Assembly: GCF_002885955.2 (NCBI RefSeq)
Contig: NZ_POQS01000012.1
Span: 33,515-65,933 of the forward strand
Reading direction: 5' to 3'
Source of the DNA: Achromobacter pulmonis
GTDB taxonomy: Bacteria > Pseudomonadota > Gammaproteobacteria > Burkholderiales > Burkholderiaceae_B
Length of the DNA: 32,419 bases
A program made the position numbers and the translations under genes. The notes beneath the pieces are model-generated. The model had not been told where the DNA came from, searched no databases, and saw nothing but the letters and a program-made list of their open reading frames with translations. This document shows, piece after piece, positions 7,988 through 14,450 of the stretch; position 1 is the stretch's first letter, and each line of letters starts with the position of its first letter.

Positions 7988-8353
7988 TGCACACCGTTCC
8001 CCACCTCATCGTTTGCGAGCATTGCGACACCCTGTACCAGCGTCTCGCAATCTGCGATCCGACGAAGTTGCGCGTTGCGAAACCTGCGGCGCCATGCTGC
8101 GCCGGCCCGTCCGGCCGGCCGGACATCGATATGGCTCGCCCTGACCGTCGGCGCCGCGATCATGTTCGTCTTGGCCAACGTCTAAGCAGTCGTGCGCATC
8201 AGCCTGCGAGGCCTGCACAGCGAAGGAAGCCACGCTCTGGCAATCCGCCGTCGAGCTGGCCCACGGGCCAGCCGCGCCCATGGCCGTGCTCACCGCACCG
8301 AGCTGTCCATTATCGTGGAGCCGTTCCTGCAGATCAGCCTGCTGGGATGGTAA
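7987..8353 (+). pseudogene. pqiA: degraded pqiA (paraquat-inducible protein A) remnant
   Basis: Fragments of the PqiA N-terminal half appear in order but in different frames: HLIVCEHCDTLYQR from the ATG at 7987, then CETCGAMLRRPV (the second half of the zinc-ribbon pair) near 8069, then IWLALTVGAAIMFVLANV (first membrane helix), ATLWQSAVELAHGPAAPMAVLT, and SIIVEPFLQISLLGW ending near 8352. Several small indels and stops separate them, and the rest of the gene is missing. The initial ATG overlaps the marC stop (TGATG), so the two genes were probably translationally coupled. PqiA is an inner-membrane partner of the PqiB/PqiC lipid transport system. The assignment rests on motif order across frames. 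Confidence 0.72.
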
Positions 8354-8383
8354 GCACTTCCTAATGAAGTAGGGCAGCTAAGC

Positions 8384-9052
8384 TTACTGCCTACCATGCC
8401 CGGCGCCAGCCGTGTCCGTGCCAAACGCTTCTAGCAGATATTGTCGATGAATCGCGCGTGCAGTCTGCATGGACACCGGGCAGCCGTCGGCAAACAGCAT
8501 CTGTAGAACAGCCCCAAAGACAGCAGGCGAAGCGGCCATGAGAAAATTCGCGGACAAGAGGGATCGCCGCATTTTCCCTGACCGGATGCAGGAATCGACC
8601 ACGGCCTGCTGCCGGGCCCACTGGGGTTCCAGCACGCGTATTCGCCATTGCTTCATCAGATCAGGGGGCACACGGGAACTCTCCGCCAAAATAAGCCGCA
8701 ACGCTGCCAGGACAGTCGGCTCGCGCAATCTGCTGTAGACGTAATCAAGATAAGAATCCACGATCTCGGGCAGCGAATCCGCTTCTTGCGGTGTCCATGT
8801 GGCCTCCCCTTCCATCGGCGCCAGCAGGCGCGTCAGCATTTCCTCAAAGATTTCGTCTTTACTGCGGTAGTGCGCGTAGACGCCGCTCTTGGTTAGACCT
8901 GCTCGGGCACCGATACGCTCGACGGTAGTGTTGACGTACCCATTCGATGAAAACTCCTGAAGTGCGGCCTCGAGAATTTCGACCTTGCGTTCCGTCGAAG
9001 GCAAGTAGCGCCGACGGCCCTTCGATGCATCCCCTGTGTTTCTTGGCGACAA
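8384..9052 (-). CDS. TetR/AcrR-family transcriptional regulator
   Basis: 222 aa. The N-terminal DNA-binding domain is typical: KVEILEAALQEFSSNGYVNT, then the helix-turn-helix TVERIGARAGLTKSGVYAHY and RSKDEIFEEM (about residues 23-73). The C-terminal region is the variable ligand and dimer domain; its ligand cannot be predicted. The start is a TTG at 9050-9052, supported by AGGAG 9 bases upstream; no ATG fits the domain boundary. It is divergent from phaC with a 225-bp intergenic region containing palindromes, so it is the obvious candidate local regulator of the long PHB operon, probably with autoregulation. Its 3' end faces the pqiA remnant. Confidence 0.9.
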   Translation of the reverse strand: MSPRNTGDASKGRRRYLPSTERKVEILEAALQEFSSNGYVNTTVERIGARAGLTKSGVYAHYRSKDEIFEEMLTRLLAPMEGEATWTPQEADSLPEIVDSYLDYVYSRLREPTVLAALRLILAESSRVPPDLMKQWRIRVLEPQWARQQAVVDSCIRSGKMRRSLLSANFLMAASPAVFGAVLQMLFADGCPVSMQTARAIHRQYLLEAFGTDTAGAGHGRQ

Positions 9053-9109
9053 ACGCGTCTTCTCCTGTCTCGGTACAGACTGCCTGTGGCAAGCCCGCTG
9101 ATTCGGGAC

Positions 9110-9139
9110 ATTTTAGTTCATCGTAGCAAGCCGCCCCAA
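9110..9139 (-). promoter_or_regulatory. candidate tetR promoter
   Basis: On the minus strand, TTGGGG (9134-9139) and TAAAAT (9110-9115) are separated by 18 bases, giving a plausible sigma-70 promoter with a leader of about 50 bases to the TTG start. Confidence 0.4.
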
Positions 9140-9201
9140 CCGTCAGCCGAGGCAAACATCGCAGCGCTGCCGGCCCGGCCAAGATGGAAACTCACGCGAC
9201 T

Positions 9202-9215
9202 TTGATATTAATCAA
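9202..9215. promoter_or_regulatory. perfect FNR/ANR-type binding site
   Basis: TTGAT-ATTA-ATCAA matches the FNR consensus TTGAT-N4-ATCAA in all ten conserved positions, and the symmetry extends one base further on each side. Its centre (9208.5) is 61.5 bases before a start predicted from the -10 candidate at 9258-9263 (+1 near 9270). That is the classical class I activator position. It implies that the operon is switched on at low oxygen by an FNR/ANR-type regulator. Binding is inferred; only the site is seen. Confidence 0.75.
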
Positions 9216-9257
9216 AAATAATGCCTTCCTTTCTGATTGTGCACTGCGTTACGATGC

Positions 9258-9263
9258 TAAGAT
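9258..9263 (+). promoter_or_regulatory. candidate -10 element of the phaC operon promoter
   Basis: TAAGAT is the best -10-like hexamer before phaC. A weak TTGTGC at 9237-9242 would give a 15-base spacer, which is short and consistent with an activator-dependent promoter. TACGAT at 9250-9255 is an alternative that would place the FNR site near -53.5. Confidence 0.35.
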
Positions 9264-9287
9264 AAAAAACCGTCTAAATGGTTTTTT
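9264..9287. promoter_or_regulatory. 24-bp palindrome, candidate TetR operator
   Basis: AAAAAACC and GGTTTTTT form perfect 8-bp arms around GTCTAAAT; as a 24-bp palindrome, 10 of 12 paired positions are complementary. It overlaps the predicted transcription start and the outermost ATG (9278), an ideal place for a repressor. The divergent TetR gene makes it the likely operator, although the A/T tracts could also simply be a hairpin. Confidence 0.55.
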
Positions 9288-11056
9288 TAGGAATGTCTGT
9301 AGTGACAGCCAATGCCTGCAATGAGATAGAACAACGATCCAAAGAAGATGCCCTGGACGCACAAGCGCATGCTGCGTGGGCACGGGCATGGGCCTCCCTC
9401 TCTCCTGAGTCCACCCTCACCGCCTGGATGAACTGGGCCAGCCACCTGGCGACCAGCCCCGGCAAGCGCATGCGCCTGCAGCGTCTGGCGGCGCAGCAAC
9501 TGGCGCGGCTGGTCGAGCTTGCCAGCCAACGGATCGCCACGGCGCCCGACGCAGCCGCCGCCGGCGCGACGCCCGCCACCGACCGGCGCTTTGCCGACCC
9601 CGCCTGGAACCATTACCCCTTCGATCTACTGCGCGAGGCTTTTTCCATGCAGGGGCGCTGGTGGGACGAAGCCACCACCGGCGTCTGGGGCGTGGATCCG
9701 CACCATCAAAAACTGGTGCAGTTCGGCGCCCGGCAGATGCTCGACGTGTTTTCGCCCGGCAACTGGCTCTTCAGCAATCCGGTGGTGATCGAGCGCACCC
9801 TCCAAGAAAACGGCGCCAATCTCGCGCGTGGCATGTCCTACTACCTCGACGACGTCCGCCGGCAGATCGTGGGATTGCCGCCGCCCGGCACCGAGCAGTT
9901 CGAGGTGGGCCGCGACGTGGCCACAACCCCCGGCAAGATCGTGCTGCGCAACCGTCTCATCGAACTGATCCAGTACTCGCCGACCACGGCACAGGTCCAT
10001 CCCGAGCCGATCCTGGTCGTCCCGGCGTGGATCATGAAGTACTACATCCTCGATCTTTCGCCGCACAATTCCCTCGTCAAGTATCTGGTCGACCAGGGCC
10101 ATACCGTTTTCTGCGTGTCCTGGAAAAACCCGGGCAACGCCGAACGCGACCTGGGCATGGACGACTATCTCTCGCTGGGCATCGATGCCGCCCTCACGGC
10201 CATCAACGCCATCGTTCCGGGCCAGAAGATCCACGCCACCGGCTACTGCCTGGGCGGCACGCTCATGTCCATCGCCGCCGCCGCGGCCGCCCGCGATGGC
10301 GACGAACGGCTGGCCTCGCTCAGCCTGTTCACCGCCCAGACCGATTTCAGCGAGCCCGGCGAGCTCGCCCTGTTCATCGACGAGAGCCAGGTCGCCCTGC
10401 TCGAAGCGCAGATGGCCGAGACGGGCTACTTGCGGGCCGATCAGATGGCGGGGGCTTTCCAGATGCTGCGCTCCTACGACCTGCTCTGGTCGCGCCTGGT
10501 CAGCGAATACCTGCTGGGCGAGCGCCGTCCCATGAACGACCTGATGGCCTGGAACGCCGACGCCACCCGCATGCCGGCCAGGATGCACTCGCAATACCTG
10601 CGCCGCCTGTTCCTCGACAACGATCTGGCCAAGGGGCGCTATCCCGTCGGGGACCGCGCCGTTTCGCTGGCCGACGTCAAGCTGCCGATCTTCTGCGTGG
10701 GCACGGCCACCGACCACGTGGCCCCATGGAAGTCCGTCTACAAGCTGCACTACCTGTCGCCCGCCGAGATCACCTTCGTCCTGACCAGCGGCGGCCACAA
10801 TGCCGGCATCGTCAGCGAGCCCGGGCACCCGAGGCGGCGTTTTCACGTGCGTACCCGGCCGGCCTACGGCGCCAACATCGCCGTCGACGAATGGACCGCC
10901 TCGGCCACCGAGCATCAGGGCTCATGGTGGGAACAATGGCTGGCCTGGCTGCAGGCCCGCTCAGGCGACAAGGTCAAGCCGCCGCGCATGGGCGCGGCCA
11001 GCAAGGGCTACACGATCCTGGGCGACGCGCCAGGCGACTATGTCACGGAGCGCTGA
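9278..11056 (+). CDS. phaC: class I poly(3-hydroxyalkanoate) synthase PhaC
   Basis: Polymerises (R)-3-hydroxyacyl-CoA into PHB at the granule surface. Up to 592 aa, the usual class I length. The catalytic triad (outermost numbering) is C323 in TGYCLGGTL, D479 in ATDHVAPW and H507 in SGGHNAGIV. PhaC hallmarks include NPGNAERDLGMDDYL, FSPGNWLFSNP and the N-terminal tryptophan-rich segment. The start is uncertain: ATG 9278 lies inside a palindrome with no ribosome-binding site, ATG 9293 directly abuts AGGA, and GTG 9302 has AGGA at an ideal 9 bases, so 9302 may be the true start. First gene of a 17-gene run, with fabI-like following after 1 base. A PhaE or PhaR subunit is not needed for class I and none is seen. 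Confidence 0.95.
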   Translation: MVFLGMSVVTANACNEIEQRSKEDALDAQAHAAWARAWASLSPESTLTAWMNWASHLATSPGKRMRLQRLAAQQLARLVELASQRIATAPDAAAAGATPATDRRFADPAWNHYPFDLLREAFSMQGRWWDEATTGVWGVDPHHQKLVQFGARQMLDVFSPGNWLFSNPVVIERTLQENGANLARGMSYYLDDVRRQIVGLPPPGTEQFEVGRDVATTPGKIVLRNRLIELIQYSPTTAQVHPEPILVVPAWIMKYYILDLSPHNSLVKYLVDQGHTVFCVSWKNPGNAERDLGMDDYLSLGIDAALTAINAIVPGQKIHATGYCLGGTLMSIAAAAAARDGDERLASLSLFTAQTDFSEPGELALFIDESQVALLEAQMAETGYLRADQMAGAFQMLRSYDLLWSRLVSEYLLGERRPMNDLMAWNADATRMPARMHSQYLRRLFLDNDLAKGRYPVGDRAVSLADVKLPIFCVGTATDHVAPWKSVYKLHYLSPAEITFVLTSGGHNAGIVSEPGHPRRRFHVRTRPAYGANIAVDEWTASATEHQGSWWEQWLAWLQARSGDKVKPPRMGAASKGYTILGDAPGDYVTER

Positions 11057-11057
11057 C

Positions 11058-11828
11058 GTGACATTCGCGGCCCTACAAGGAAAGAAAGGCCTCGTCGTAG
11101 GCATCGCCAACGAACACAGCATCGCATGGGCCTGCGCCCGCGCGTTCCACGAGAGCGGGACGAAGCTGGCAGCCACATGGCAGAGCGACAAGGCGCGTCC
11201 ATTCGTGGCCCCTCTGCTGCAAGAGATTCAGGCCGATATCCAGCAACCGCTGGACGTCGCGAACGACGCTCAACTACAGGACATATTCGATGCCATCGGC
11301 CGCCAATGGGGCCGTCTCGATTTCCTGCTGCATTCGGTCGCCTTCGCGCCGAAGGCGGATCTCCAAGGACGTGTCGCCGACAGTTCACGCGCCGGGTTCC
11401 TCACCGCCATGGACGTCTCCTGCCATTCGTTCGTGCGCATGGCGCGTCTGGCGCAGCCGCTGATGAGAGACGGTGGAAGCCTGATGACCATGAGTTTCCT
11501 GGGCAGCTCGGAAGTGGTTCCGAACTATGGGCTGATGGGACCAGTCAAGGCCGCTTTGGAATGCACGGTCCGCTATCTCGCCGCCGAGCTCGGTCCAGAC
11601 GGTATTCGCGTCAACGCGGTGTCGCCGGGGCCGATTCCCACTCGGGCCGCATCCGGCTTGGCCGACTTCGACGATCTGGTTCAGGACAGTACGCGACGCT
11701 CGCCACTGCGCCATACGCTTTCCATCGACGATGTCGGCCCGCTCTGCGCCTTTCTCGCCAGCGACGGCGCCCGGGCCATCACGGGGATGACCATCCACGT
11801 GGACGGCGGCTACCACATTCTCAATTGA
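11058..11828 (+). CDS. FabI-like enoyl-ACP/enoyl-CoA reductase (SDR family)
   Basis: 256 aa NAD(P)H-dependent reductase of the FabI branch. It has the divergent FabI cofactor motif GIANEHSIAWACARAF, HSVAFAPK, and the active-site segment FLGSSEVVPNYGLMGPVKAA. The catalytic Y157 and K164 (Y-x6-K) are present. The usual first tyrosine of FabI (SYLG in E. coli, Tyr146) is replaced by F147 (SFLG). The C-terminus RVNAVSPGPIPTRAAS is FabI-typical. It starts with GTG one base after phaC, suggesting translational coupling. Canonical FabI completes fatty-acid elongation. In a PHB operon the enzyme may instead reduce crotonyl-CoA or a similar short enoyl-CoA; that substrate is an inference. It is probably not the housekeeping FabI. 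Confidence 0.85.
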   Translation: MTFAALQGKKGLVVGIANEHSIAWACARAFHESGTKLAATWQSDKARPFVAPLLQEIQADIQQPLDVANDAQLQDIFDAIGRQWGRLDFLLHSVAFAPKADLQGRVADSSRAGFLTAMDVSCHSFVRMARLAQPLMRDGGSLMTMSFLGSSEVVPNYGLMGPVKAALECTVRYLAAELGPDGIRVNAVSPGPIPTRAASGLADFDDLVQDSTRRSPLRHTLSIDDVGPLCAFLASDGARAITGMTIHVDGGYHILN

Positions 11829-11840
11829 CCCGACGTACTC

Positions 11841-13364
11841 ATGCCTGCAGCCCTTCCCTATCCCTCTTCGCTTGCCGGCGCCATCGCAGCGCCGGCGCGC
11901 GCGATGGCGCTCGGCGCCCTGACGGCGGCCCTCGCCGGCTGCATGTCGCTGGCGCCGCCCCACGACACGCCGCCGCAGCCAGTGCCCCAGACTTGGGCGC
12001 CAGATCTGGTGGGCGCCGACACCGGCATCGCGGCCCCGGCACTCGCATGGCGGCAATACTTTACAGATCCCCTGTTGCAGCGCCTGATCGACACTGCACT
12101 GCGGAACAATCGCGACATGCGTGTGGCTGTGCTGCGCGTCGAAGAGGCGCGAGCAGCATTCCAGATCCAACGCGCTGACCGCTTTCCCACGTTGGGCGTT
12201 CAGGGACAGGGCGGACGCGCGCGCGTGCCAGGCGATCTCAACCTGACGGGGCAACCTCGCGTCTCGGGAGAATACCGGGCGGAAGTCGGCTTGAGCACCT
12301 GGGAACTGGACCTGTGGGGCCGCGTACGCAACCTAAGCGAGTCCGCGCTGCAGTCCTGGCTGAGTACCGACGCGGCCCGCCAGGCCGTGCAAGTGTCGCT
12401 CATCGCGCAGGTGGCCGATGGCTATCTGGGTTTGCGCGAACTCGACGAACGGGTGGCAATCGCGCAAAAGACACTGGCCAGCCGTGCGGAATCCTATCGC
12501 ATCTTCAGCCGCCGCTATGAAGTCGGCTCTACGTCCCGGCTGGACCTTACGCAGGTGCAGACGCTGTTGACGCAAGCGCAGAGCCTGCACGCGCAATTGG
12601 CGCAATCTCGCGCCGCGCAATTGCACGCCTTGGCGCAACTGGTCGGCGGCGACCCGGGCGCCTTGCCTCCCCAGGGACCGTTCGACGAAACCACCGTGCT
12701 GGCGGAACTCGCGCCGGGCCTGCCTTCCGCGCTGTTGACGGCTCGCCCGGACATTGTCGCGGCAGAACACCGGCTGCGGGCCGCGCAGGCAAACATCGGC
12801 GCCGCTCGTGCCGCATTCTTCCCGCGCATCGCACTGACGGCCGCCTGGGGCACCGCCAGCGCCGAGCTCGACGGCCTGTTCGACGGCGGCAGCCGGGCCT
12901 GGACCTTCCTGCCGGCACTCTCGCTGCCCATCTTCGATGGAGGCCGGCGGCGGGCCAATCTGGAGCTCAGCGAAGTGCGCCGCGAAGTGGCGGTGGCCGA
13001 ATACGAAAAGACCATTCAAACCGCCTTCCGAGAAGTGGCCGACGCGCTATCGGCGCGCCGTTGGCAAGGCGAACAGCTGTCCATCTCGCGCGTGTCGCTA
13101 GGAGCGCAGCAAGAGCGTGCCAGGCTGGCCCAGCTGCGCTACGACAACGGTTCGGCAGCTTATCTCGAAGTGCTGGATGCACAGCGCGATTTGCTCAGCG
13201 CGCAACAAGAACTCGTCCAGGCGCGCCGCGCATTGCTTTCCAGCCAGATATTGCTGTACGCCGCCCTCGGCGGCGGCGCCGCCGAACCGCTCCCCGAAGC
13301 AGCAGCTGCGCGCACCGCTGCCGTCCCCCCCTCCTCTTCGACCACACCGACTGAATCACCATGA
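11841..13364 (+). CDS. NodT/OprM-type outer-membrane efflux lipoprotein
   Basis: 507 aa TolC-like outer-membrane channel. The lipobox LAGC places the lipidated cysteine at residue 34 after a hydrophobic signal segment. Two internally similar OEP repeats are visible: LLQRLIDTALRNNRDMRVAV near residue 80, and TARPDIVAAEHRLRAAQANI near residue 305. STWELDLWGRVRN and PIFDGGRRRANLELSE are family signatures. The gene precedes the membrane-fusion protein and overlaps it by 4 bases (ATGA), so together with YhiI, RbbA and YhhJ it completes an export path across both membranes. The ATG at 11841 is chosen; M22 is a possible later start that would still leave the lipobox. Confidence 0.92.
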   Translation: MPAALPYPSSLAGAIAAPARAMALGALTAALAGCMSLAPPHDTPPQPVPQTWAPDLVGADTGIAAPALAWRQYFTDPLLQRLIDTALRNNRDMRVAVLRVEEARAAFQIQRADRFPTLGVQGQGGRARVPGDLNLTGQPRVSGEYRAEVGLSTWELDLWGRVRNLSESALQSWLSTDAARQAVQVSLIAQVADGYLGLRELDERVAIAQKTLASRAESYRIFSRRYEVGSTSRLDLTQVQTLLTQAQSLHAQLAQSRAAQLHALAQLVGGDPGALPPQGPFDETTVLAELAPGLPSALLTARPDIVAAEHRLRAAQANIGAARAAFFPRIALTAAWGTASAELDGLFDGGSRAWTFLPALSLPIFDGGRRRANLELSEVRREVAVAEYEKTIQTAFREVADALSARRWQGEQLSISRVSLGAQQERARLAQLRYDNGSAAYLEVLDAQRDLLSAQQELVQARRALLSSQILLYAALGGGAAEPLPEAAAARTAAVPPSSSTTPTESP

Positions 13365-14440
13365 CGCTATCTCCCGCCTCGAGGAAAAAAATCCTTTTTG
13401 CCGTAGCCGCCGCAGGCGTCTGCGCACTGGCCTGGTGGGGCTGGACCAGGCTGCAGGACAATGGCCCAGGAGACGGCTTCACCAGCGGCAACGGCCGCAT
13501 CGAGGCGACCGAGATCGACATCGCCACAAAGCTGTCTGGCCGCATCGAACAGATCCTGGTCCAGGAAGGCGATTTCATCAGGGCCGGGCAACCGCTGGCG
13601 CGCATGCAGACCGACACGCTGCAGGCGCAGCGCGAAGAGGCGGTGGCTTCCCAGCGCCAGGCCGAACAATCCGTCGCGGCGGCCGACGCGCAGGTCGCGC
13701 TTCGGGAAAGCGACGCCGTGGCCGCGCAAGCAGTAGTCACGCAGCGTGAAGCCGAACTGGATGCCGCGCAGCGGCGCTTGGCACGTTCACAGACACTTTC
13801 CAAGGAAGGCGCCTCGTCGGTCCAGGAACTAGATGACGACCGGGCGGCGGTGCGCGGCGCGCAAGCTGCCGTGGCCGCCGCCAAGGCGCAAGCCAGGGCC
13901 GCAGCTGCCGCCGTCAATGCCGCGAAGGCGCAGCGCGTGGGAGCTCAGTCATCGGTGAATGCAGCCATCGCCACGGTCGCGCGCATCGACGCCGATCTGC
14001 GCGACAGCGAACTGAAGTCGCCGCGCGACGGCCGCGTGCAGTTCCGCGTCGCCCAACCGGGCGAAGTGCTTGCCGCTGGCGGCCGAGTACTCAACCTGAT
14101 CGATCTGTCCGATGTCTACATGACGTTCTTCCTGCCCTCGGCGGTCGCTGGCCAGGTCGCCCTGGGCAGCGAAGCGCGCATCGTGCTCGACGCCGCCCCC
14201 GCCATGCCGGTGCCCGCCACCATTTCCTTCGTCGCCAGTTCCGCGCAGTTCACCCCCAAGAGCGTGGAAACCTCCAGCGAACGCCAGAAGCTGATGTTCC
14301 GGGTCAAGGCGCAGATCGCGCCGGACTTGCTGCGAAAGCATCTGGATCAGGTCAAAACAGGGCTGCCGGGCGTGGCCTGGGTCAAGCTGGACAAGCAGGA
14401 CGCGTGGCCTGTTTCCCTGGCCTCGCCTTTCGCGCAATAG
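13361..14440 (+). CDS. yhiI: HlyD/YhiI-type membrane fusion protein
   Basis: 359 aa periplasmic adaptor anchored by one N-terminal membrane helix (about residues 9-27, ILFAVAAAGVCALAWWGW). The lipoyl-like half GRIEATEIDIATKLSGRIEQ is followed by an alanine/glutamine-rich coiled-coil hairpin (about 85-215) and the second lipoyl half LKSPRDGRVQFRVAQPGEVL, then a beta-barrel domain. It links the RbbA/YhhJ inner-membrane complex to the NodT-type channel. It overlaps the lipoprotein gene by 4 bases and precedes rbbA by 10 bases. The order yhiI-rbbA(yhiH)-yhhJ is the same as in E. coli. Confidence 0.9.
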   Translation: MTLSPASRKKILFAVAAAGVCALAWWGWTRLQDNGPGDGFTSGNGRIEATEIDIATKLSGRIEQILVQEGDFIRAGQPLARMQTDTLQAQREEAVASQRQAEQSVAAADAQVALRESDAVAAQAVVTQREAELDAAQRRLARSQTLSKEGASSVQELDDDRAAVRGAQAAVAAAKAQARAAAAAVNAAKAQRVGAQSSVNAAIATVARIDADLRDSELKSPRDGRVQFRVAQPGEVLAAGGRVLNLIDLSDVYMTFFLPSAVAGQVALGSEARIVLDAAPAMPVPATISFVASSAQFTPKSVETSSERQKLMFRVKAQIAPDLLRKHLDQVKTGLPGVAWVKLDKQDAWPVSLASPFAQ

Positions 14441-14450
14441 GGCTCAAGCC

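Noticed and set aside
9626..10915. 429-codon minus-strand frame inside phaC
   Set aside because: Antisense shadow of phaC with no family motif and no plausible ribosome-binding site considered convincing.
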